A DNA stretch of 5,830 nt. It comes from Thermococcus sp. (lineage in GTDB: Archaea; Methanobacteriota_B; Thermococci; Thermococcales; Thermococcaceae). A program made the position numbers and the translations under genes. Below, in pieces: positions 1 through 5,530 of the stretch. The stretch is taken from the NCBI GenBank assembly GCA_021157445.1, contig JAGGWM010000200.1, positions 1 through 5,830 on the forward strand, read 5' to 3'. Numbering within the stretch: the first letter of the stretch is position 1; every line of letters begins with the position of its first letter. Below the pieces are notes generated by a model. The model was not told the DNA's origin and searched no databases. It was given only the letters and a program-made list of their open reading frames with translations.

Positions 1-220
1 AGCCTTGGAAGGCTTTGACTTCGATGCCTATGTGGTAGTTGCCTGCCCATGAGTACCCATATATGACGTTGATAACTGGAGAAAACCCGTGCTGACTCCG
101 AGGGAGCTTGAAATTCTACTTGGACTGAGGAAAGATTACGAATTTGATGAAATCACAGGAGATAAGAGGGATCGGGACGAACCTATGGGAATAAGCCTCA
201 AGCTCCCAAAGTCTTTATAA
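1..220 (+). pseudogene. dph2: 3' part of diphthamide synthase Dph2, interrupted by in-frame TGA
   Basis: Frame 2 (codons from base 2) reads through to TAA at 218-220 as a typical archaeal Dph2 C-terminus: FDAYVVVACP, stop, VPIYDVDNWRKPVLTPRELE, then ILLGLRKDYEFDEI. In this family Dph2 uses a non-canonical [4Fe-4S] cluster and SAM to place a 3-amino-3-carboxypropyl group on the diphthamide histidine of elongation factor 2. The Cys at 44-46 corresponds to the third cluster cysteine, followed in homologues by Pro-Arg. Here the Arg codon is TGA (50-52), one substitution from CGA or AGA. The 55 codons between the TGA and the TAA still look fully coding, so the lesion is recent, read through, or a sequencing error. 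The gene starts outside the window. A truncated protein would keep the cysteine but lose its C-terminal ~56 residues. Family call is confident; functional status is open. Confidence 0.8.
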
Positions 221-221
221 G
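207..221 (+). promoter_or_regulatory. BRE/TATA promoter of the membrane protein-methyltransferase operon
   Basis: A CAAAG purine-rich BRE-like element (207-211) is followed by TTTATAAG (214-221). The TATA box contains the dph2 stop codon (218-220). Its first T is 29 nt before the ATG at 243, so transcription should begin at or within a few bases of that ATG. No Shine-Dalgarno motif lies between, which fits a leaderless mRNA. Confidence 0.7.
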
Positions 222-242
222 CCTTCTCTCTAATTTTCTATC

Positions 243-617
243 ATGAACTTTGTAGATGCAGGAATTTACCTCCTCCTTGTAGCCCTATACTATCTCTTCC
301 TGAAAACAGCCTTAGAGGTTTTCACGTATAAAGAACTGAGAAGTTATTCGACCTTAGCAATATCCATTGTAGGAGTTGCAGTCTCTCTTGGAATAAACCT
401 CTTTCTTGGAGTTTTGGTGCTTTTTGCAGTTTTAAAATTGCTGAAGCTGAATTTAAGGGAAGCCATCGTTGTGGCTTTCACCGCAGAGTTCGGGTTCCTT
501 CTAGGGGTGATTGTGGTAATGTTTATATTAACCACTGCTGGCACGATGTTTGGTATAGAGGGACTTGAGTTCAACATGACGTGGGAGGAGCTTCTCCATT
601 ATATTGCAAGCCCATAG
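243..617 (+). CDS. small conserved-looking membrane protein, function unknown
   Basis: This 124-aa protein is mostly hydrophobic. A first membrane segment lies at about residues 7-23, a long second stretch at about 37-66 that may be one long or two short segments, and a third at about 74-98. A basic loop (KLNLRE, about 68-73) precedes the last segment, and the C-terminal tail ends in a polar, Trp-containing stretch (NMTWEELLHYIASP). I recognise no catalytic motif and do not assign a family. The ATG at 243 is supported by the promoter 29 nt upstream; there is no ribosome binding site, so it is probably translated leaderlessly. Its TAG stop (615-617) is 8 nt before the start of the rRNA methylase gene, so it leads an operon with two RNA methyltransferases. 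It could be unrelated to RNA modification and simply co-transcribed. Confidence 0.8.
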   Translation: MNFVDAGIYLLLVALYYLFLKTALEVFTYKELRSYSTLAISIVGVAVSLGINLFLGVLVLFAVLKLLKLNLREAIVVAFTAEFGFLLGVIVVMFILTTAGTMFGIEGLEFNMTWEELLHYIASP

Positions 618-625
618 GTGGTAGA

Positions 626-1234
626 ATGAAGAAAAAGCACCTTGCGATGATACTCTCAAATTTGAGAGGTTTTGAGGAGCCCAAGCCCGAGCTTGAGCAA
701 TACAGGACTCCAGGAGATGTTGCCGCGGAACTGCTCTGGTTAGCCCATTCAATGGGAGATATTGAAGGGAAAATTATAGCGGATCTCGGAGCCGGTACCG
801 GAGTTTTAAGCATAGGTGCTAGCTTGATGGGAGCTAAAAAGGTTTATGCAGTTGAGAAAGACAAAAAAGCTCTGGAGATAGCAATGAAAAATGCAGAAAC
901 ACTAAACATCAAGAATATTGAGTTTGTAGGGACATCTGTAGATGAGTTTGAGGTTAGAGTTGACACTGTGATAATGAACCCCCCCTTTGGCAGCCAAAAC
1001 CCCAAAGCAGATAGACCTTTTCTGCTCAAAGCTTTTGAGATAAGTGATGTTATCTACTCCATTCACCTCGCCAAAGAAGATGTTAGAAGGTTTATTGAGG
1101 CCTTTGTAAGAGATAATGGCTTCAAAATTACCCACCGCTTAACCCTTACATTTGAGATTCCCGCACAGTTCTTCTTCCACCGAAAAAGGCTTGAGAGAAT
1201 CTTAGTTGACATCTACCGCTTTGAGAGGGATTGA
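626..1234 (+). CDS. METTL5-like N6-adenine rRNA methylase (COG2263 type)
   Basis: The 202-aa product is a single Rossmann-fold SAM-dependent methyltransferase, the usual length for archaeal METTL5 homologues. LEQYRTPG (about 23-30) is the family's N-terminal substrate-side motif. SAM motif I is DLGAGTGVL (53-61), the acidic SAM ribose ligand is Glu77 in YAVEKD, and the catalytic NPPFG tetrad region is at 118-122. NPPF marks amino-group methylation, here predicted N6-adenine; human METTL5, with TRMT112, methylates a decoding-region adenosine of 18S rRNA, so a 16S rRNA target is a reasonable inference. An ATG at 581 is in frame but lies inside the upstream gene. The ATG at 626 is preferred because GGTGG (617-621) sits 4 nt ahead of it and the protein then begins MKKKHLAMIL. 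The gene ends 1 nt before the next ATG, so it is the middle gene of the operon. Confidence 0.9.
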   Translation: MKKKHLAMILSNLRGFEEPKPELEQYRTPGDVAAELLWLAHSMGDIEGKIIADLGAGTGVLSIGASLMGAKKVYAVEKDKKALEIAMKNAETLNIKNIEFVGTSVDEFEVRVDTVIMNPPFGSQNPKADRPFLLKAFEISDVIYSIHLAKEDVRRFIEAFVRDNGFKITHRLTLTFEIPAQFFFHRKRLERILVDIYRFERD

Positions 1235-1235
1235 A

Positions 1236-2561
1236 ATGGGGAAGCTTAAACTAAGCGACAGACAGCTCTATGCGCTCATCGAGGCGGTTAAGCTCGGGGA
1301 GGAAATCAAGCCGAGCCAGCAGGCCAAGAGAAAGGCGTTCTCAAAGTATAAAATCGAGGGCTGGGAGAACTCGAAGCTCACAGGGATTTTCTACTCGATT
1401 CAACGGAGGCTCGGGCTCATCGATGAGATCATTGAGGAGCTCGTTGGAGTCTTGCCCTTGATCCTCGACCCGTGGCTGAGGGCCGCTTTAAGGGTCGCGG
1501 TTGAAATTGCAGTTTTTAGAGACCCAAACAAGAAAACAATTCAACATCTAAAAGGTCTAGCCAAGTTTCTCTCAAAGAAAACCCATCCTTACGTTGGTTA
1601 TTACTACTACGAGCTCCTTCTGCGGGTTATCAACTACATTCCGAAGCTTGACAGCGAAGAGAAAAGGTTAAAATGGGACTACCTCTTTCCTGAGTGGTTC
1701 ATAGCGAGAATGAAGAACCTGCTCGGTGACGAGGCCGAGGAGCTCCTTAAAAGCTTAAACGAGACTTTACCTACAAGCATAAGGGTTAACCGCCTTAAAG
1801 CGAGTGTTAAGGAAGTTAAGGACTACCTGCTCTCAAAGGGCCCGCGCTTCGAGAGGAGCGAAAGAGTTGAAACCATCATCAGAATCCTCGACCCCTTCAA
1901 CCCTGAGTGGCTCTTCAATAAGGGATGGGCTATTCCTCAAGAAGAGGCATCGGCCGTTGCTTCCCTTGTTCTTGACCCAAAGCCGGGGGAAACGGTGGTT
2001 GATTTAGCAGCCGCTCCCGGAGGAAAGACCGCCCACATGGCCGAGCTTATGAACAACAAGGGCAAAATCTATGCCTTCGACGTTGACTCTGAGAGGATTA
2101 AACGAATGAAGGAAGTACTCAAAAGGGCGGGAGTCGAAATAGTTGAAATAATTAAAGCAGATGGTAGAAAAGCCCCCAAAATCCTTGGAGAGGGAATTGC
2201 CGATAGGGTTCTCCTCGACGCACCATGCACCAGCGACGGGACGATAGCCAAGAACCCCGAGCTGAGATGGCGCCTCCGCGAGAAGAACATCTCCAAGGTC
2301 GTTGAACTCCAGAAAGAGCTAATCAAGAGCGCGTGGAGGCTTCTGAAGCCCGGCGGGAGGTTGCTCTACTCGACCTGCTCCATGCTCCCCGAGGAGAACG
2401 AAGAAGTAGTCAGGTGGTTCCTTGGAAAGCACAAAGACGCGAAGATTATCCCACTTAAAGGGCCCTATGACCCAGGCTTCCTAGAAGGGACGATGAGGGC
2501 CTGGCCCCACAGGCACAGGACGATTGGGTTCTTCTACGCGCTGATAGAAAAGAAGAAGTGA
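1236..2561 (+). CDS. NSUN/RsmB-type RNA (cytosine-5) methyltransferase with NusB-like domain
   Basis: The 441-aa protein has two parts. An all-helical NusB-like RNA-binding region spans about 45-135. It is followed by a PUA-less linker carrying SIRVNRLKAS (181-190) and the class I methyltransferase core. Core motifs are DLAAAPGGKT (256-265, SAM motif I), Asp284 (SAM ribose), Asp309 (ADGR), motif IV DAPC with Cys331 (release cysteine), and motif VI STCS with Cys381 (nucleophile). The ending RAWPHRHRTIGFFYA is typical of the family. It should make m5C in rRNA or tRNA; the domain order resembles bacterial RsmB (16S rRNA C967), but the archaeal target cannot be read from the sequence. The ATG at 1236 is chosen over 1206 because 1206 lies inside the preceding gene and a purine-rich GAGAGGGA (1223-1230) precedes 1236. 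GC content is uneven: about 37% by hand count at 1501-1620 against about 57% in flanking blocks. Confidence 0.92.
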   Translation: MGKLKLSDRQLYALIEAVKLGEEIKPSQQAKRKAFSKYKIEGWENSKLTGIFYSIQRRLGLIDEIIEELVGVLPLILDPWLRAALRVAVEIAVFRDPNKKTIQHLKGLAKFLSKKTHPYVGYYYYELLLRVINYIPKLDSEEKRLKWDYLFPEWFIARMKNLLGDEAEELLKSLNETLPTSIRVNRLKASVKEVKDYLLSKGPRFERSERVETIIRILDPFNPEWLFNKGWAIPQEEASAVASLVLDPKPGETVVDLAAAPGGKTAHMAELMNNKGKIYAFDVDSERIKRMKEVLKRAGVEIVEIIKADGRKAPKILGEGIADRVLLDAPCTSDGTIAKNPELRWRLREKNISKVVELQKELIKSAWRLLKPGGRLLYSTCSMLPEENEEVVRWFLGKHKDAKIIPLKGPYDPGFLEGTMRAWPHRHRTIGFFYALIEKKK

Positions 2562-2592
2562 GTGGAGTTTAACTTTCTTTCTCCACTTTCAC
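2561..2592. terminator. bidirectional convergent-gene terminator region
   Basis: The two operons converge with only 7 nt between stop codons (TGA 2559-2561 plus, TAA 2569-2571 minus). AGTGGAG (2561-2567) pairs with CTCCACT (2581-2587) around a 13-nt loop holding both T-rich and A-rich stretches. On the plus strand, TTTAACTTTCTTTCTCC resembles archaeal T-rich termination signals. On the minus strand the T-rich stretch complementary to 2542-2557, inside the methyltransferase end, could serve the channel operon. The hairpin is weak and archaeal termination does not normally need one. Confidence 0.4.
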
Positions 2593-3651
2593 CCTCAGCT
2601 CCTCCGCGAACCAGTTGACCCTCTGCGGGAACGGTATCTCGATTCCGGCCTCGTCGAGTGCCTTCTTTACCCTCTGGACTATCTGAGTCCTCACGTCGAA
2701 CCACTTCTCGCTCGGCGCCCATGCCCTAATGGCTATGTTGACGCTGCTGTCGCCAAGGCTGTCCACGAAGACCGTCGGTTCTGGCTCCGCGAGTACGTAG
2801 GGCATCTCGTCGAGGGTCTTCCTTATGACGTCTATGGCCCTCTGGACGTCTTCCTTGTAGGCTATGCCCACTATTATGTCAACCCTCCTCGCCGGGTACT
2901 TCTGGAGGTTCTTTATCTCGCTGTTGAAGAGCTTCTCGTTTGGGATCCTCACGAGAAGACCATCCCACGTCCTTATTCTAGTGGAGAGGATTCTGATGTC
3001 ATGGACAATCCCCGAATAGCCGGCAACTTCCACGGGGTCGCCTATCTTGAGGGGCTTGTCGAAGTACATGAATATGCCCGAGATGAAGTTTGAAACGACA
3101 GTTTGTGCCGAGAAACCGAGGACAATACCCGTTATTCCCGCCGCAGCTAAAAGCGTCGTCAACCTGCCGGTGAGGCCCGCTATGTTGAGGGCTATGAAAA
3201 ATGCTAACGTGACTATCAGGTAGTAGAAGAGCTTTGCCTTAACCTGAACTTCCGGGAGCTTCTGCCGGGAGGAACTCATTATCATATAGTCCTTTGACTT
3301 CTTGGCGAGAAGATAGGAGAAGTAAAACACCAGAAAAGCGGTTAGCAGGTTGCTTATGCTCGTCCCGGCGATTTCATAGGAGAGCACTCCCAGGGCATCG
3401 AGGCTGTAAACAACCGCTATAACCACTATTAAGTTGTGCAGCGTTGAGGCGGTGTCTTCGTTGATTATCCATACGTACTTGGTGCTTCTGGACAGGTTAA
3501 GGAGGTACCTCCTGAGAAGCTTTGCTATCAGAAGACCTATCACAAGGATTAAAAGAGCCTTTACGAGCGCACCCAATGTCATGGTAAGAAATAGATTCTC
3601 CCCGAGAAGACCCTGCTCCCAGAATGATGTAGAGTTTACCGTTGCGTTCAT
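2569..3651 (-). CDS. mscS: MscS-family small-conductance mechanosensitive channel
   Basis: The product is a 360-aa membrane protein with hydrophobic segments at about 23-47, 72-91, 101-117, 139-161 and the pore helix at 165-198. The pore region TTLLAAAGITGIVLGFSAQ, followed by NFISGIFMYFDKPLKIGD (to about 205), is the MscS signature of the TM3 helix and the start of the beta domain. The soluble vestibule follows, ending in the conserved IEIPFPQ (338-344). MscS channels are homoheptamers that open under membrane tension to release solutes during osmotic down-shock. The frame stays open upstream to 3855, but that extension overlaps the preceding gene and is polar and basic. The ATG at 3651 is preceded by GAGGTGGTGA, a strong ribosome binding site, and begins the first plausible channel N-terminus. 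The stop of the upstream DUF432-like gene is 2 nt before this ATG, so translation is probably coupled. Confidence 0.93.
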   Translation of the reverse strand: MNATVNSTSFWEQGLLGENLFLTMTLGALVKALLILVIGLLIAKLLRRYLLNLSRSTKYVWIINEDTASTLHNLIVVIAVVYSLDALGVLSYEIAGTSISNLLTAFLVFYFSYLLAKKSKDYMIMSSSRQKLPEVQVKAKLFYYLIVTLAFFIALNIAGLTGRLTTLLAAAGITGIVLGFSAQTVVSNFISGIFMYFDKPLKIGDPVEVAGYSGIVHDIRILSTRIRTWDGLLVRIPNEKLFNSEIKNLQKYPARRVDIIVGIAYKEDVQRAIDVIRKTLDEMPYVLAEPEPTVFVDSLGDSSVNIAIRAWAPSEKWFDVRTQIVQRVKKALDEAGIEIPFPQRVNWFAEELRVKVEKES

Positions 3652-3653
3652 TC

Positions 3654-4295
3654 TCACCACCTCATCAGGAAGTTTGGAAGAGATAACCCTTCTCCTACCA
3701 TGTTTAGGCCCTCTCTGGGAGCCTTTCCGGTATTGTTGACCTCGGGGCTGTGGTCTTTTATTGTTACAATCAGCAGAGGGTAGTAAGCTTTTGTGCTCTC
3801 GTAGTACATGGGAGTTCCACTTATCGGGATCACGACCCTCTCGAGGGACTTCCATTCTGGCGATGGGTTTGAAACAATGAGCTTCGCCACTCCTATCGAG
3901 CCGGGCTCCTTCGCGTAGAATGGACTAACGTGATAGCGACAGATTACACCCGCCTCCAGGCTGCCATAGAGGGCGTACTTCTCCCTGCCCACTATGAAGT
4001 GGTCTACGCTCAGCCCACCGACTTTAACATCTATTTCTACGGGGGCTTCAATAAACCCGGTTAAAGAATCGTGGGGAGGGACGACCAAAGGCTCATTAAA
4101 CTTTACCATGAGAAGCCTCACGCCGTAGCCGATGGCAGGAGCTGGAAGAACCTTAAGTTTTTCCCCGTTGTTTTTGATTATCCTCTCCACTTCATCCCGC
4201 CTGTACCTAACCAAGCTTTCGCTCTCCTCGAGAAGGTGAATTTTTTTATCGCCAACTTTGATGAACTGGGTTTTCAGCTCATGCTCACCGAACAT
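3654..4295 (-). CDS. DUF432-like archaeal protein, partner gene of MscS
   Basis: From the ATG at 4295 the protein has 213 aa and starts MFGEHELKTQ. It is mostly beta-strand-like, with blocks KFNEPLVVPP (65-74), YALYGSLEAGVICRYHVSPF (107-126) and a C-terminus PNFLMRW. I believe it belongs to the archaeal DUF432 group, whose biochemical role is unknown; that call is from memory of the family and not verified. There is no convincing membrane segment in this form. The start is ambiguous. The 4295 ATG lies exactly 29 nt after the first T of a good BRE/TATA box, the same spacing as the leaderless gene at 243. An upstream in-frame ATG at 4337 has a near-perfect Shine-Dalgarno and would give 227 aa with a short hydrophobic extension (YIFFSLFLS). 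The stop is 2 nt from the MscS start, suggesting a channel-associated role. Confidence 0.75.
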   Translation of the reverse strand: MFGEHELKTQFIKVGDKKIHLLEESESLVRYRRDEVERIIKNNGEKLKVLPAPAIGYGVRLLMVKFNEPLVVPPHDSLTGFIEAPVEIDVKVGGLSVDHFIVGREKYALYGSLEAGVICRYHVSPFYAKEPGSIGVAKLIVSNPSPEWKSLERVVIPISGTPMYYESTKAYYPLLIVTIKDHSPEVNNTGKAPREGLNMVGEGLSLPNFLMRW

Positions 4296-4316
4296 GGATA
4301 GAAATAGGGAGAAAAA

Positions 4317-4330
4317 GATATAAACTTTGC
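4317..4330 (-). promoter_or_regulatory. proximal BRE/TATA promoter of the DUF432-mscS operon
   Basis: Read on the minus strand, GCAAAG (4330-4325) followed by TTTATATC (4324-4317) is a strong match to Thermococcales BRE/TATA. Predicted transcription start is near 4295, coinciding with the ATG of the shorter DUF432-like form and implying a leaderless message. Confidence 0.6.
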
Positions 4331-4337
4331 TCAACAT

Positions 4338-4416
4338 AGATTTGACCTCCTCGCTCTGAGGGGCAAGGCTTGAAAAGAAATGGTCACGGTGAACAGACAT
4401 GAGTGGGTTATAAATG
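4338..4416 (-). promoter_or_regulatory. distal TATA box and leader with ribosome binding site
   Basis: On the minus strand TTTATAA (4414-4408) could start transcription near 4385, giving a leader of about 45-50 nt. The leader contains GAGGAGGTCA with 6-7 nt spacing to the ATG at 4337. The ribosome binding site is very good; the BRE-like part ahead of this TATA box is poor. It may give a longer, SD-led transcript in addition to the proximal leaderless one. Confidence 0.4.
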
Positions 4417-4470
4417 CCACTATTCTAAGCGTTAAAGGATTTGTTAGTCCCGAGAAGTATATTCAAGAAG

Positions 4471-4500
4471 CAATAAAACAAAAAGAAAGAAGATTTGTCA
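4471..4500 (-). terminator. T-rich terminator after the 76-aa gene
   Basis: About 13 nt past the stop of the 76-aa gene, the minus strand carries a T-dominated run (complement of 4473-4493, with TTCTTTCTTTTTGTTTTATT). Such oligo-T stretches are the usual intrinsic terminators of archaeal RNA polymerase. No hairpin is evident. Confidence 0.5.
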
Positions 4501-4512
4501 CAGCTCTCTTCT

Positions 4513-4743
4513 TCAGCCTATGTAAACTCCAAGAACCCTTTCAAACTCTGTATCAAGCTCTTTCACAGCCAAAATGTCCATCTCTTTTTCGTTAAAGCCT
4601 TCTGCTTTAAAATATTCCACGGCAACCTCCTTAGCTCTCTCCTCATTAGCTGCTATAATAAGTAAAGAAGGACAGATATGACTTTCCTCAGCCTCGCTAT
4701 AATGCCTCTTAATTAGAAGTCGAACCTTAAAGAGTCCGTTCAT
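4513..4743 (-). CDS. small soluble protein, function unknown
   Basis: The 76-aa product begins MNGLFKVRLLIKRHYSEAEE. Its pattern suggests a small alpha/beta fold: a strand (FKVRLLIKR, 5-13), a strand then helix (PSLLIIAANEERAKEVAVEY, 25-44), a strand (MDILAVKEL, 55-63) and a short C-terminal strand. There is one cysteine (Cys24) and no membrane segment or signal peptide. I do not recognise the family. An ATG at 4773 is in frame, but 4743 is preferred because GGAGGGGGTG (minus, 4758-4749) lies 5 nt ahead of it. A TATA box is found about 55 nt upstream and a T-rich terminator downstream, so it looks like an independent, expressed transcription unit. It lies between the DUF432-mscS operon and the IS element, at the edge of a rearranged zone. 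Confidence 0.75.
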   Translation of the reverse strand: MNGLFKVRLLIKRHYSEAEESHICPSLLIIAANEERAKEVAVEYFKAEGFNEKEMDILAVKELDTEFERVLGVYIG

Positions 4744-4797
4744 CTTTGCACCCCCTCCAGCAATGAGGGTCATAATCTGTACAACATTATCAAGTTG

Positions 4798-4805
4798 TGT
4801 ATAAA
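4798..4805 (-). promoter_or_regulatory. TATA box of the 76-aa gene
   Basis: On the minus strand AAACTATTTATACAC contains a TATA-like TTTATACA. Expected transcription start is around 4776, leaving a leader of about 33 nt that holds the ribosome binding site. The box lies only about 23 nt outside the left inverted repeat of the IS. Confidence 0.45.
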
Positions 4806-4827
4806 TAGTTTACTATGATGATGGAAA

Positions 4828-4843
4828 TGCTGTTAGGATAACT
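4828..4843 (+). repeat. left terminal inverted repeat of the IS
   Basis: TGCTGTTAGGATAACT, read outside-in, pairs with the right repeat at 5553-5568 with two mismatches (positions 2 and 7). It is the transposase-recognised end. Confidence 0.8.
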
Positions 4844-5530
4844 GGGCATCACCTCCTGAAACCATTCAGCTATATCACCCGGCGGCCCACCAAACCGAGT
4901 AATGAACTCTAACAAAATTATACCAGAAAGCAAACAGAAAAACAAACCTCTGAGCTTTCCAGTCACCACTCCTGAAATTATTCCAGAATCGCTTCGTCTG
5001 CTCCTTAACAGTCCTAAACCAACGCTCAACACTATTCCTCAGCCCGAAAGTTACACAAACAAACTTCAGTCCTAAAGACTTAAAGGCAGATTTGTACCAA
5101 GCCCCGCCATCAACCAGAAAAACAGGTTGATTTTCGCAGGACTCTAAGACAACCAGAATAAAATCCCTGGCAATCCACCAGTTTCTGGTTGTTGTAATCC
5201 AGACTGCCAAAACTTCCCTGCTTTCAACGTCAATGGCAGCCCAGAGAAACCTTTTCTCCCCGTTGATTTTTATCACTGTCTCGTCAACTGCGATGAACTT
5301 CCTCTGTTTTTTGACTGCGAGGAGTTTCGGCTGGTAAATTGTTTTTGCGAGTTTTTGTACTGTTTCCCAGACTGTTGTGTGGCTGATTTCCAGGATTTCT
5401 GCGACTTGTCTGTAGCTAAGACCTCTCAGGTATAGTTCTACTGCCTTGATTTTCTTTTCTGGTGGGATTTTGTTGCGGCGAAAGGTTTTAAGGCTGAAAC
5501 CGCCCAGTAAATAATGGTTTCAGCCTTCAT
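4844..5530 (-). pseudogene. IS6-like DDE transposase, two single-base frameshifts
   Basis: The gene starts at ATG 5530 after a purine-rich GGGGGAAAG. The first frame gives MKAETIIYWAVSALKPF, then ends early at a TAG. Homology continues one frame over as RRNKIPPEKKIKAVELYL, so one base seems lost near 5480. A helix-turn-helix follows at about residues 38-60 of the joined protein, then the DDE catalytic set: Asp83 (IAVDET), Asp141 (FLVDGG) and Glu169 (NSVERWF). After FVRVHYS the frame hits a TGA at 4875-4877. The family-like ending GGPPGDIAEWFQEVMP is found in the original frame, so one base (probably T in GTTTGG) was gained near 4895. The joined protein is about 230 aa, normal for the group. 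No ATG, GTG or TTG starts the middle frame before GTG 5276, so a core-only product would lack the DNA-binding domain. Probably inactive unless supplied in trans. Confidence 0.82.
5490..5527. repeat. 12-bp perfect inverted repeat just inside the transposase start
   Basis: AAGGCTGAAACC (5490-5501) and GGTTTCAGCCTT (5516-5527) are exact reverse complements separated by 14 nt. In the transposase mRNA the stem begins with the base right after the AUG (5530-5528), so the hairpin spans codons 2-14. Confidence 0.8.

Noticed and set aside
50..52. TGA in dph2 as a selenocysteine codon
   Set aside because: The aligned residue is Arg, not Cys, Thermococcales are not known to make selenoproteins, and no SECIS-like structure was seen.
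3652..3855. N-terminal extension of the MscS reading frame to 3855
   Set aside because: It overlaps the DUF432-like gene, is polar and basic, and the ATG at 3651 has a strong ribosome binding site.
4380..4595. Plus-strand 71-codon frame across the intergenic region
   Set aside because: Residues from about 4400 to 4510 look faintly protein-like, but there is no promoter or ribosome binding site, and the frame then runs antisense into the 76-aa gene.
4815..4859. Possible C/D box sRNA (ATGATGA at 4815-4821 and CTGA at 4856-4859)
   Set aside because: No D' and C' boxes with proper spacing lie between, and the stretch crosses the IS boundary.
4790..5032. Separate small minus-strand protein
   Set aside because: Its central part is the out-of-frame ending of the transposase (GGPPGDIAEWF); the rest is antisense noise or flank read-through.
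5480..5486. Programmed ribosomal frameshifting in the transposase
   Set aside because: No classical slippery heptamer is seen at the needed site, IS6-like elements normally use a single frame, and a second indel near 4895 points to decay or read errors.
4856..5523. CTGAAACCATT repeats as the actual IS ends
   Set aside because: They exclude the transposase start codon at 5530, and the repeats at 4828-4843 and 5553-5568 are longer and meet the break in the ABC gene.
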